From Paracyclopina nana (lineage: Eukaryota; Arthropoda; Copepoda; Cyclopoida; Cyclopettidae): DNA of 64,000 nt. The first letter of the stretch is position 1, and every line of letters begins with the position of its first letter. The stretch covers positions 5,952,001 to 6,016,000 of the forward strand of contig JAGUCH010000003.1 in assembly GCA_019096065.1 (NCBI GenBank). The letters are read 5' to 3'. This document shows, piece after piece, positions 11,472-22,559 of this stretch. Both the position numbers and the translations under genes were made by a program. The notes below the pieces were generated by a model. That model saw only the letters and a list, made by a program, of their open reading frames with translations. It had not been told where the DNA came from and searched no databases.

Positions 11472-14081
11472 CTAGTAGCCAAAGTGCTTTGCATCTCGTT
11501 TTACGAGAGCGTTAATAATTTCATCAATCTCTTGAGCCTCCTCGAGGGACCAGCGCTCTCTGAAGGACTGGAGCACGCCTTCAACACTTGATGGGTAGTC
11601 CACCAGGGTCAATTTTTCATCTATGAATGAAGATAAACAGTTTAAAATTAATCTCCTGCGAGGCTGCAGTAACTCACCTTTGATTACAGTATTGGCCTGA
11701 ACTTTCATTTTTCGAGGTTGCTTGCGAGCGATCACAATTTCCCTCCATTGAAGCCAAGTTTCATTCACTTCCGAATACTTGTTGAACATCTCAGTGGCAG
11801 CTTGGATGTCGCCCAGAGATTTGTAAACCTGTAATTTCTTCAAAAAGGCCTCGATAGCAGGCTTGCCTACTGATTCCAACTTGGATCTATCCATCGTCAG
11901 CAATAAATCGGGTTGTCCGTCTTCACCAGTCACCTCCTTGACTGAAACAAAGTTCTCACCAGCTTCAATCAAGACATGAAGAATGACAAATCGGGCTTGG
12001 CTATGGGCTTGCTTCCACTCGCTTGAAGTTGGACTGTACATAGATACGCCATTCAAGGCTGCATATGTGAGGCTTAACCAGTTGGTGTAAATTACATCCG
12101 ACACTTCTTGCGATTCAGTCACGCTGAAGATGGTCAAGACATCACGAAATGTGCTCAAGTAAAGGCCAACGCACTCAGCTCGGCACTCTTCGTAGGACGA
12201 GCCGAGACTGGTAAATTTGCTGTCGAAGGTTTCTCCTTGTTCATACACACTTGTGATCGGCTGGCCAGTCAAAGGATTGCAAAGACCACTGGCAAAATTG
12301 GTGCTACCATCGGCTTCCTTTCTCAGAAGCTTACCAGAGCCGTGTCCCAATAGCTCGTGGAGACCAACTTGAACCTCGAATGACTTGACATCATACTTAC
12401 TGAACAACTCGTGATCACCCAAGGACAAAAAGGGGCGGCGTTTATCCGTTTTGTATGATGCGGAGATCACGTTGCCCAAGTTGACATTTTTAAATCCCTC
12501 ACTTTGGCGGATTTCGTCATCTGAAAGAAAAACACAGAATGAACGTTGCACAACCTAAAGCCACATGAAAAGTCTTACAATTTGGAATGTTAATTCCAGC
12601 AGGAATGCCAGACCCTGCAAACGAGAGGACGTCCAAAGAAGTGAAGTCGGGACGCAAAAAGGTGTCTTTTTCAAGTTCCTTGGGCCAAGGTAGGTAGGTC
12701 AGGAATTTTTCTGCGTTGTTGACCAGTTCTTGGAATTTCGCTGACTGCTCTTTGTTGACCATAGCAACAAAGCCTTCGAATTCTCCACGCATTCCGACGG
12801 GATCGCGATAGGTTTCAATAAATCCAATGTAAGTCTCCACTGCAGGTCCTTTGTTCTTGATCCAATGTCTAGACCCATTTTTATGAGCATCGAGGGAGCC
12901 TTCACGGAAGCTTTTCACGTAGCAATCAAGCATGGATTTTTCATGCTCATTCGCCGAAAAATTAGAAGCTTTCTCAAGATTCTCGTTCACTTTGAACAAC
13001 AACTTGTTGTAGTCACCCGCAGTAATGATGAAATCAGCATTTTCGAAGGTTTGCTTCTCACCAACAACAGAGTTTTCAGCGGCTGCGTGGCGAATTTCAA
13101 ACAGATCTCTGCCACTCTCCCCGCCATTGGCAACCTTGATGACACGATTGATATAGCCTTCCATGTTTTTGTGCTTGAAAAAGCGATTGACGAGGTCAGA
13201 ATCTGCCTGAGTACAATTAGGCGTGAAATAGGTAGTGATGCCCTTGTCACCAAGGCCAAGCTGCTTTTCACGATCAGTGAGACTGAACATGACATTCTTC
13301 ACTGAAGACCACAGCTCTTGCAAAGTGTTTTCATCATCGCTCCAGGCTTTTGAAGCCTTGACAATGCTCTCAAAGGCTTCTGGTTTCAAATCAGGTACAA
13401 ACTTGGTATCACCAAAGCCCTAAGAAAACTAAAGTCATGTAACGAAACATAACATGTGATTCTAAGGATTTACCTTGTAGTTGCCCATGTTGGAATAGAA
13501 ACCAGCACAATACTGGCTGAATGAAATGAAGTCTTCTTCAGTGACCCCGTTTTGACCGACGCAAGCTTTCTTGAGCTCCTCATAAGGCTGGGCCAAATTA
13601 ATCCTGTGGATCAGGCGGAAAATCTGAGGACTCTCAGGCGACGTTTGGAAGAGCACAATGAGACCTCCATTGAAAGAAGCCTTGGACAAATAATGAGCAT
13701 ACAGCTGCTCCCGTTCAGTCAGCTTTTCAAAGGCAGTCCGAGCATCCAATGCAACATAGGTTTGGTCATTGGTGATCGCGTAGGTGACGGGCACAAAGCG
13801 CGCAGTTGATCCGCTGGGTGCTACAGACATGGTTGACACAAACCTGGTTGGAAATGGTTGAATTAGGCTGCAAATCAAGCAGAAGTCGCAACTCACTTGA
13901 GTTGTTGGAGTTTCGTAAATTGAGGATGAAAACCGCTTTGATGTGAGCGATGACAAGACAGAAATAGGCGATGTTGACGCAACTGATAAATGCCGCAAAA
14001 TCGAGTGAGGAAATAATGCCTGGTCATTGCGGCAGCCGGCAGTGACAGGTCGAATTTCGTCTCAGCACAAACAATGGCCAT
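11472..14081 (-). CDS. DPP3: Dipeptidyl peptidase III
   Basis: Zinc exopeptidase that removes dipeptides from peptide N-termini, mainly cytosolic. In transcript order, exons are 13897-14081, 13474-13843, 12579-13419, 11678-12520 and 11472-11620, with phases conserved, giving up to 795 aa. The family's zinc motif HELLGH (followed by GSGKLL) and the second motif EECRAE are intact in exon 4. The junction spelling GINIPN-Y-DEIRQSEGFKNV confirms intron 3. Exon 1 adds an Arg/His-rich leader. Starts at 14081, 14027 (MTRHYFLTRF) and 13830 (MSVAPSG, in exon 2) are all in frame, so mitochondrial and cytosolic forms are possible. It is convergent with PIK3C3, whose stop is 175 bp away. Confidence 0.95.
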
Positions 14082-14345
14082 CAGTGGGGCAAATTCTAAC
14101 CGACAAAATTAACCAAAAATTTGAACCGATCAGTAAGAATTAAGGCAAAATGCAAACTCTTCAACCTTCGTTGATCTGAAGCAATTTTTGCGAACAACCA
14201 ACATAGATGCGTAGTTTCATGTGAGCGAGTTCTTTTTCGATCCACGTGCATTAAAACAGCTGACACTTTACTAATATTTCCTTTGTGTAGCAGCAGTGCC
14301 AACTTCTGTCAAAACAGCGTTGAAATAAGAGATTGTGCGCACAAA

Positions 14346-16103
14346 ATGGAGTAAGTTTTGACCAAGCTTCTTGTCATATTTATGTCACCTATCCATCATT
14401 GTTTCAGGCCACAGCAGCCTGAAGATCAGCCCCAGCCTGTTGATGAAGGGGAATCGACGGAGAAACAGGAGCAAGAACTAGGTGAAGGTCAAGCCGAATC
14501 CTCCTCGTCCTGGTGGGGTGGTTATTCGTCATGGGTGAACAAAGCAGCCTCTTCCATGTCAACAGTCGTTGAGTCTGCAAAGCAAAAGGTAAGCTTTTCA
14601 CAACCTTCTTATTTTTGCTTTTTTTTGCTTATTCTCTTTGCTTTCAGTCGAATGAAGTTTACGGAGCAGTTGCTAAAGAAATTCAAGATGTGTCATCCCA
14701 GGCCACTTCTATGGTTAGGCCCTCAGAACAATCACGAAATCTTGAATTTCTTGATGACAACACAAATATGATTTTTACTTCTAATTCCTAACTCTTTCAG
14801 ACTTCTGATGTCTATGGATTGGTTGCTAAGGATTTAGGAGAAGTGTCTACTCAAGCAGGTTCAATGGTTCGCAGTTCGTCAATGACACTAAAAAAGACGT
14901 TCGAGGTAAGTGCTGATTTCAATTCAGAGTGTGTAAGTTTTCTTATTACAATTACAATTGTGATTTCTATTGTGCTGCTACTAAAAAAGGATTTGTATTA
15001 CTGTGACACAAACTTGTCTTTGTGTCACGAAGATTACTCGGCAAACTATGCTGAGCCCAATACCGATGAAGTGAGTAACAGAATCCCAAGAAATTGTCGC
15101 GCTTTGATTGAATTGTGATGACAAGTTGCTAAAAAATGTATGTGCCTTCTCGCAGAAACTTGATGAAAAGTCGGATGAAATTGCTGACCAGGCGTTGGAG
15201 TCTGTAAAAAGCACAGTTAGCTCGGCCTTCAGATTCGCTGCTGGGTATGCCACACAGATGTTCATAGAAGAAGACTTGGAAGCGGAGCCCGTTTTAGTCA
15301 CTGACCAGGAACCCATTTTCTTATCAAGGCTGCAGGCTCAGCTGTACGCTCTTGCCAACGACCCAAATACTTTCTTGACTGATCCACATGCTGACGATCT
15401 TGCCGAGTTTAATGCATGGGCGTGTGACCTCGAGAAGCGGAATGGGGAAATATCAGACTTGATTGCCAACAATGCTCAAGTTCGGAAAAACTTTTCAGAG
15501 CTGGTTCCAGAAAAGGTAAGAGCTTTCTCCCTCCTCCATATCGATGGGCTGTACTGAAAGTTTTGATTTCAGGTCACCCATAAGCAGTTTTGGACCCGAT
15601 ACTTCTTTAAAGTCCACCTCATAGAGCTGCAAGAGAACAAAAGGCAAGCTCTGCGCAAAAGGGCTGCTGAGGCTGCTGCCAAAGGCGAAGAGGAAGAAAT
15701 CAACTGGGATGACGTTGCTGACTTGGCTGGGTCTGCTGCTGATGCAACAGGTGCTGATGACATTCCCGCTGAATTGCAAGAAAAACTACTTAAGGAGTAC
15801 GAGGAGGAACTGAAAGGAGCAAGTGTGGCTGAGAAATCGATCCAGCAAGAATTAGGTCTAAAAGGAAAGCAAATATCTCCAGAAAAAGGTTACTTTTCTT
15901 TGATGAGGTCATTAATAACAAAAAGTAAGAATGTTATTATTTTTTTATAGAAGAGACTTCGTCTGATGGCTGGGAGAAGCTGTCAAGCGGAGAGCGTTCA
16001 CCTAAAAAACAAAGCAAGGAAGAGGTGCGTAAATCCTTTCACCTTAATGACCCCTAATTTAAAAAAAAAGTATTTTTAGGACGAAGAATGGGTGCAACCT
16101 TAG
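14346..16103 (+). CDS. BSDC1: BSD-domain protein, BSDC1-like
   Basis: Eight coding exons: 14346-14350, 14408-14588, 14648-14713, 14801-14905, 15156-15515, 15573-15888, 15951-16024 and 16080-16103, giving 376 aa. The first coding exon is only ATGGA. The BSD domain is spread over the long exons (AQLYALANDPNTF, GEISDLI, then FWTRYFFKVHLIELQE), matching BSDC1/SYAP-type proteins. The Glu-rich, Trp-containing end (DGWEKL, DEEWVQP) is also as in BSDC1. The N-terminal part begins with a Gln/Glu-rich stretch and a SSSWWGGYSSW segment. Exons 3 and 4 encode two similar segments (VYGAVAKEIQDVSSQ and VYGLVAKDLGEVSTQ). The donor of exon 3 (gttagg) is weak. The family's role is poorly defined, probably in membrane trafficking. 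AATAAA follows near 16247. Confidence 0.88.
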
Positions 16104-16446
16104 GAAAAGGCCGATTCAGGAGAAGAAAGCTGTGATAATTGGAGTGTAAGATGAAACAGCATTTTTCTTTGTTTGTATTATTTTAACTATTATAATTCAG
16201 CAGTTTTATGTTTCTCTTATAAAGTAGAACCAATGGTTTCTGAGCCAATAAAGTGTTCTTTTGTAAACTAGATTCTTAAATAACGTGGTCTGTACAAGTC
16301 TCTTTGCTCTATTGTTATTCCTGCCTTATTAAGCGTAATTTTTATTAAGCAGTTGCGATATTTTCAACAGTAAAAAGATGGCTCAGGACGTATAAAAAAG
16401 GCATGTTTGGAAAGAGTAATACTGAAGAAAATGGTCAATTGTGAGG
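16104..16446. other. Convergent 3' region
   Basis: 3'-UTR sequence between BSDC1 and the membrane-protein gene on the opposite strand. It has an AATAAA near 16247 for BSDC1 and TTTATT-type reverse signals. Nothing else is seen. Confidence 0.5.
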
Positions 16447-17242
16447 TTAAAAGTTGAAATATACGCTTCCGCCGAGTCGTTCATAAGCTCTTCTGAGGAT
16501 AACTTGTCGGTACCATTTCCGAAGTGAGACAAGGCAGGCAATGGCTACAAAGCATAGCAGCGCTATGGCTGCTCCAATAGCCCATACTTTGGTGGTGTAG
16601 GCTGTGTGCTCAACTATCATTGCCCATGGTGTAGTGGTAGCATCCGCGTGCAAAAGATATCTTGCCGTATAGAGCGAGGGGACTCCTGATACAAGGATAG
16701 CAGCAATGATTGCCGCAACAGCCACCAACGCGTATTGCAAAACGCGCTTGCATGAACAGAAAAAGCGGTATTTTTCCACGGGCCAAGTGTAGTATTGCGA
16801 AGGGGTGAGGCCGTAACGAAGGCCATCGTTATTACGCTCTGCGTCCTCGACAAGGCAAAACTCGCGCCAAGATAAGGAGGTGGCATCGTTATTTCTCACA
16901 ATCAAAGGATGAGGACTGCGTAGCCTGATAATTTGAACTAAAGAACTACAGGGATATTTTCAACGCAAAACGGGCTTACCTTTGTAGTGTATCAAACTCG
17001 GGTAATTGGCACTCACTTAAAAAGTTGGAATTAGCCCAAGAAGCTGATCCCGGTGGGTCGTAGTCCACGGAATTTTTCGGGATGGGTGACTTTTCGTCGT
17101 ACTCAAATTCAACCTCTCCCGCCCCGAAAATGAAGGTTTTGAAAACTTTTGGAGTGGACGTGGCCATGGTGGGTCTTAAACTAATTGGAGCAACGCTGGA
17201 CGCGTTGTTGTTGCGTTCCAGTGGAGCTAGTGAGGAAGCCAT
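16447..17242 (-). CDS. Unknown protein with two membrane segments
   Basis: Two exons, 16980-17242 and 16447-16924, joined by a 55-bp GT-AG intron with consistent phase, encode 246 aa. The N-terminal half is soluble, Ser/Asn/Pro-rich and acidic (GAGEVEFEYDEKSP). The C-terminal half has two strong hydrophobic segments, at about residues 140-165 (ALVAVAAIIAAILVSG) and 195-220 (VWAIGAAIALLCFVAIACLV). They are separated by a loop of about 35 residues. The end is basic (LRKWYRQVILRRAYERLGG). There is no signal peptide. I do not recognise the family. Both termini are probably cytosolic by the positive-inside rule. Confidence 0.8.
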
Positions 17243-17733
17243 GGTCAGCCGAGCCGGTCAAACGAGCCGGTCAAGCGTTTCCCCTCGCTAGGAACTAAAA
17301 TTCGGTCAAAATTCGGCCCATCTAGGCATCTGCGAAAAATGCCAAAGTGGAACTGAGAAGCACCAAAAATACATCAACTTTTGGAGGTTGCTCACAAATG
17401 AGATGAACATTCCGATACGCAGCGACTACGCAAAAATATTTATACACCATATTACGTAACCATCGCTCACGTTGCACCAAGGTTGCGTGACATTTTGTAG
17501 CATAATACGCGCGCGCGCATCAATGTTTTAACGAACTTTAAAGGCCTTTAGTAATCGTATTTTCGCAATAAATATCGATAACAAAGTCACAAGATTGATA
17601 TATCTCTGATGGAGTTGCTCAGCTCATTTTTTGCCACGTTTTTTTAGAAGGTTGAATTTGCTGCCTTGCTTCCAGCCAAAATCTGGAATGTTCTTTCAGC
17701 TGTTGTCTAGTTCAATCATTTGAAGAATTCAAA
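17243..17733. other. Divergent intergenic region with a CG-alternating tract
   Basis: Short AT-rich spacer between divergent genes. Near 17506-17518 there is an alternating CGCGCGCG run of the kind also seen inside the repeat at 26752. No gene is seen. Confidence 0.4.
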
Positions 17734-17925
17734 ATGTGCAACAGCTACTCCTGTGAAAGGACTTGCCCTTATGACTTTTGGTCGCCAAATGTCAAGATTC
17801 GAGAGCTACCTCCCACACCAAGTACCTCTTACGATAAAGTGGGCCAACGATTTGAAGGTCCCTTGAGGCTGAGGGGCCACAAACGCAAGCAAAACCACTT
17901 GAACACATCAATCACAAAATTGTGA
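17734..17925 (+). CDS. Candidate small protein, 63 aa
   Basis: Small intact ORF starting MCNSYSCERTCPYDFW. It has four cysteines in the first 11 residues and a basic C-terminus (RGHKRKQNH). It is followed within 50 bp by AATAAA near 17968, which favours a short transcript. There is no signal peptide and no recognised family. It may be the last exon of a gene whose upstream exons I cannot see, or a chance ORF. Confidence 0.4.
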   Translation: MCNSYSCERTCPYDFWSPNVKIRELPPTPSTSYDKVGQRFEGPLRLRGHKRKQNHLNTSITKL

Positions 17926-18002
17926 CAGCCCCTTTTTTTCACACTTGCTGTATCATACATCCAGAGAATAAAATACATTGTGCTGCTTAATTTTTGGAGG
18001 CC

Positions 18003-20164
18003 TCATTCCATTCTTAGCAACGGGCATTGAGTCAGGCGGTGCACATTTAGCATGCCCCCCAATGCGTAATAACACAGTGCACACGTGTGAATCGAGCCAT
18101 CTTGGTGAAGAAACTTGGTGAAACACGAGTTATCCTTGTTGTAGAAACCACAAGGCACAAGCCCCTCTGAACCTTGAGACAAGCCTTCAATCATACACTT
18201 GGCTTCATAGCTCTTCTTGGCAACTAGCCTAGCGTAGTAAGGTGCGACTGATTGAATATAAGGAATCAGCTCCGTTGCTGGATCCATGCGGATAATCTTG
18301 TTGAAATCAAGACAATTGCTGATCGAATGAGACCTTTGGTCAATGCTAACATAGCCTGGTGGAGGAGGTCTGTCCAAGCAAACCATCTTTGAAGAAGACG
18401 GACCTTCACTTACAATTGAAACTTCATCATGGGGACGAAGTCGTTTCCTCTCAGATGCTACTCTCTGGTTGCGATGGTCTATCACCGAGGCCAAAGCACC
18501 CTTCCATGCGTCGATATGCGAATGCCATTCGTTACTGCTGTAATCATGGCAATTGAGCATATTAAGAAGAAAACGATGGTCAAAATATGTTTACCCAGGT
18601 GTATGGCAGTCAGGTGTTCTCACACGGGGAACTTCGCCACGGCTGTGACGGTATAGATAATCTTGATAAAGATGCGAGCTTTTCACAGAGTTGATAGAAT
18701 TTTCGAATGCAATTGAGCTGTGCCTTAGACTCGAAAATCTCAGCTCATAGGTTTCCTTCCAATTTTTGAACTGCATGTCAGCAATGCTAATCTCCGAATC
18801 CAGTTTGGGAGCATTTGGAGCATCAGGCCAGTATCTAGCTACCTCAACGTAGACTTGACTCCGCTTGAATTCATTGATTTTCTTGACCAGATCATTCATG
18901 TGCTGTATCTCTTTGAGAAACTCTTGGTGCCTAAATTTCAATTTGTTGACGAATACATTGTATTTTTTCTTCCATTCACATTGTGGAATCCAATCATCAG
19001 GATGTGGAACTTTAACTTCATCGAGAAAAGTAACTTTCGAATGAACAGCTTTCCAAGAATCTGAAGATTTGAGCTGGTGCAGAAGGAAATTTCTTCTTTT
19101 CAATTCTTTTGAAGTGAAAGGTCTGTTTGCAATGGCTTGATTGGGAATGTTCCTGCTCTTACTGAAAAGCAATCACAATTCAGTTGATTCAAAGCAACAA
19201 AGCTTACAATCTCCATACCTAGCTCCGGTTTCGATGTCATCATCAGGAGTGTTGGTCGAGTCAACAATCGATTGAATTCCTTTAGTCCACGTCTGGTATA
19301 TTTGATTCCATTCATAGCCACTTAGAGGGCTGGTCGGAGGTTCCAAATGCAACTTTCTCCTCAAAGGATCTTCTTCTGGAAGAGCGCTTACTTGAACGTA
19401 GCTTGGATCGTCTTTGAATGCTTCGATTTCTTCCCACATCTCCTCAGGTGTGAACATCACCTTTTGTGATTCCAGGAGGCCCATCAATTTCTGATAATAG
19501 CAATTTGCTTTCCTCAAGAAGTCGCTAAAATAAATAAAGTACCGCTTTTTTCTGAAAGAGGCGTGGAAAAAGAAAGCAAAAACTCTTACGGGTTCGATTC
19601 ATCAGGAAACGATGGGGCATCGTGACACTCATGGAGTTTTCTCACAACAGCCGGGTGCAACTTAACAAATCTTTCCTTTTTTTCAATGCAAATAGTTTTT
19701 CGGGACGTAACAGAATTTTCCTTCCGCAAGGACCTCGACTCGTTCAACATTCTCAGAATCTGGATCGACTCTTCGTTCTTGTTTTCTTCCAGCCTTAGAC
19801 GAATATACTTCGGAGACTCGATCAACAGGAGCTTGTCGTTCTCGTTGATAGTAAGAACATTTATAGCCTCAGAATTACTCGAGTTTTTCCGGATTCCATC
19901 GTCCATTTTCATCAAGATCTTTGTATCTTCAGACACACTAATTCTCAAGGTAGAGAGCGCGTCCACGATTGTAATTTTTTCTCTATTTTCAAGGGAATCG
20001 GTGACACTGAGAAGCGTTGGCATACTTGTTTTAGCTTGAGATGTAAGGCTGGCGTGATCCACTGCAACTTTGAATCCAAAGGTGGCCAACACGGGGAAAA
20101 TATCCATTATTTCTGACGTGAGGAACTCACACTTGGATAAATTGTAGCCTTCTGGTCGCACCAT
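18003..20164 (-). CDS. Unknown 660-aa protein with C-terminal Cys/His cluster
   Basis: Exons in transcript order are 19590-20164, 19219-19524, 18595-19161 and 18003-18537, all GT-AG with matching phases. The first third is mixed and Ser/Glu/Lys-rich. The middle is charged and helical, with several Trp/Tyr pairs (ECEWKKKYN-like, NWKETYELRF). The C-terminus has a Cys/His pattern C-x6-C-x6-H-x5-H-x-C-x2-C-x10-H-x4-C (CGFYNKDNSCF, IHTCALCYYALG, HRLTQCPLL), which looks zinc-binding. The last acceptor is a NAGNAG (acagcag), so Ser may be included or skipped. I do not recognise the family. The start is the first ATG (MVRPEGYNL). Confidence 0.8.
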
Positions 20165-20689
20165 TGTGAGTTTGCGAGATGACACGATTTCTTACAGCTT
20201 CAATTTCAGCCAATTTTTATCGTGAACAGAGTCGAACACAAAAATCCCAAAGTTACATTTGTTATGATTTATTTTTTGTTTTAAGTTCAAGAAGGTTACT
20301 TACTCTCTCAAGACAGTTTTGGTCAAAAAAGGATAAAAAGGGCCACAATCTACCAAATATTGTATAATCAATTTCTTGCATCGCATATCTGCTTTTTTCG
20401 AGAATTACGACAGAAACGTGACAAAACGTCTGAAACGAGTTTAGACTTGATACGGTAGCCGAGACAGACTTGACTTGAGAAGTTAGAGCAGAGAGCCAGA
20501 GACCAGAGCAATTGATTTCTACGATCATCACTGCAATGTTTCATTTTTGGGTCTCATTTTGAGAACCCGCAAAGTTTTGAGACTTAAAAATAAAAGTGGA
20601 CAAATAATCTCATCTTCGAAGAAGTTCACCATAAAAAGAAGAAGTTCATCATAAAAAATCAGTTTATGCACTAGGTAGTATTGTACCGT

Positions 20690-20990
20690 TCACAGTGTAA
20701 TGGGGTAAATACAGAAGTATCACCTTCAATGGTAGCTCAAAGTACACACTGAGGAAAAGTGGACAGAAAAATTTTCAATGAAAAGTAGCCCATGGTGCAC
20801 AGTGGGATAAAGCGGACGAAAAAAGCTTAACTTCAAATGTAGTCGCAGAGGGGGTAAAGTAGAGAAGAAAAGATTACCTTCAATTGTGGCTCAAAGTGCA
20901 CAATGGGGTCCAGTTGACAATGAAAGTTCATATTTAAAAGTAGCCCATAATGCCAAATGGGGAAAAGTGACCGAAAAAAAGAAGCTTGAG
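20690..20990. repeat. Degenerate tandem repeat, unit about 60 bp
   Basis: About five diverged copies of a unit containing the words AATGGGG(T)AAA, GTGGAC-GAAAA, TTCAATTGTAGCTC and AAAGTGCACA. The units follow one another with slightly different spacings. They are non-coding. Confidence 0.65.
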
Positions 20991-21023
20991 GCACAGCCCA
21001 AACTTAACATATTTTAAGCCAAT

Positions 21024-21270
21024 TCAATACTGTCCTGATGACGAGTCCATATAGGGTTTTTCGCTCATTCGTGATAAAATTCCAGATCACTCGTGGCTAA
21101 ATTGACATTTTGGTCAGCTTCGTGACGGTTCTGAATCCCTAAATTACTTTTTTATGCTGAAATTAAATAATAAAACAATTAATTGGCCCTAAAAAAGACA
21201 GCTCGATAGCGGGTCAAGCCTTGCGGTCAATAATAGCGTGCGCGCATCTCCAGGTAGCAACAAACCGCCA
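21024..21270 (-). repeat. Dispersed repeat, copy A (inverted relative to 26745-27045)
   Basis: Contains CAATACTGTCCTGATGACGA and the following 25 bp, then GATCACTCGTGGC and CAGCTTCGTGACGGTT. About 60 bp further come AAAAAAGACAGCTCGATAG and GCGCGCATCTCC. The same blocks occur in reverse order and orientation near 26745-27045. It is non-coding and is a fragment of a non-autonomous element. Confidence 0.8.
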
Positions 21271-21599
21271 AGTTGAACTTTTGTCTTCAATATTCACCGG
21301 AAACCACATTAAACAAAATTTTGCGAACAACTCAGCTAGTAATCTGCCCCCCTAAAATACCGTGTCGCCACCTTGCGGAATTTTATGTCCCTATTAAAGC
21401 TCATTTGTCTTGCTTGCTAGCGCGAAGTACTTAAGGCTGTCGTTTCAACCGTGTATTCAATGCCAAAATTCGAAAAATGCTCCGATTTTTTATCTCTTTA
21501 CACTTTTGGAAACCAGAAACCACACTGATTTTTTTGTATTAGTGAAAAAACTTAGGATCTCAGCATCTTGATTCCGTAAATCTCAACAGACAGGCTGCT

Positions 21600-22000
21600 A
21601 TTAAGCAGGAAACTTTGGCGAGCAATCTCTCCCCAACCAGAAATTCTGGGCCCTCATACGGCAAAAAAACCCTCAGTGAAACTTATACGTTTTATCAACA
21701 TTGAGTTCAAGTCGTTATGTAACATTAACTGCCTTGACACCTTGGTAAAATCGAAAATACGAATTTTCCGTGTCACATTCGATTTTCCTCAATTTTTTTT
21801 CATAGGTGGTACGGAAGTTAATGTTACATAACGACATAAACTCAACCTGGGTGAAACGAAGGAGTGCTAACACGTTACAATAACTTTCAGAAAACTTGGG
21901 AAAATTTCTGGTTGGGTCCGGTTGTAGACGTCAGATCTTGCTCCAATTTGATGCTATGAACTCAGGGTTTACTGAGATGGTGAAATTTGGTATGCTTACA
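21600..22000. mobile_element. Foldback (long inverted repeat) element
   Basis: The core is a large palindrome. GTCGTTATGTAACATTAACT (21711-21730) is mirrored by AGTTAATGTTACATAACGAC (21817-21836). Around the centre AAAATCGAA is mirrored by TTCGATTTT. Further out CCAACCAGAAATT (near 21632) is mirrored by AATTTCTGGTTGG (near 21904). No transposase is seen, so it is a non-autonomous foldback or MITE-like element. Boundaries are approximate. Confidence 0.75.
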
Positions 22001-22049
22001 CATTTTGGGGTGCTGAGCAACTTTTGCAACGAGTGCAGCCTGAGAAAAT

Positions 22050-22450
22050 CTTAGGCTTGTGTCTGCCGTGTGTGCGAAATTGTGTGCCGTGTGTGCCAAG
22101 CTCTAACAGAAGAGATTCTTTCACTAAAGCAGCCAGTAACTCTAAAAAGTGCTGAGACTGGGCTAAAGATGACTCAGCATCTCAGTTTTTTGTGTGAGAA
22201 CTGCAAAAAATTTTGGGAACCAGCAAAAAAGGGGAATTTCCATCTCAAAGTATGCAACTTAAGCTTGTGTGTGCCGTGTGTACCAAATTGTGTGCTGTGT
22301 GTGCCAAATTGTGTGCCGTGTGTGCCAAGCTCAAATAGAAGAGAAAAAGCAGTAACTCTAAAAAGTGCTGAGATTGAACTGAAAAACAGGCTTAATTTTG
22401 GGAACCTAGAAAAACGGGGAATTTCCATTTCTAAGTATGCGTTTTGGACT
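22050..22450. repeat. Tandem duplication of a ~200-bp unit with GTGTGCC microrepeats
   Basis: Two diverged copies lie at about 22050-22250 and 22265-22445. Each starts with iterated TGTGTGCCGTGTGTGCC words and continues with GCAGTAACTCTAAAAAGTGC, GGGAACC and GGGGAATTTCCAT. A chance ORF runs through it, but its Cys/Val-rich translation only reflects the microrepeat. Confidence 0.75.
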
Positions 22451-22559
22451 TGTGTGTGCCTTTTTGTAATTGCATGTATGCCATGTGTGCTAATTTGTGT
22501 GTGTGTCTTAATTTTAGTACGTGCGCTTGCGACAGCCCTTAACAACTGAAAGAAAATTA

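Noticed and set aside
14906..15155. Extra BSDC1 exon encoding DYSANYAEPNTDE
   Set aside because: The only acceptor leaves the wrong phase relative to the neighbouring exons, which join directly in phase 0.
21030..21100. Hammerhead ribozyme, because CTGATGA-CGAG occurs
   Set aside because: No stem II partner and no GAAA core follow. The sequence is the arm of a foldback repeat shared with 26896-27042.
22070..22549. Cys-rich 159-codon ORF
   Set aside because: It spans a tandem duplication of GTGTGCC microrepeats and has no start context, domain or splice support.
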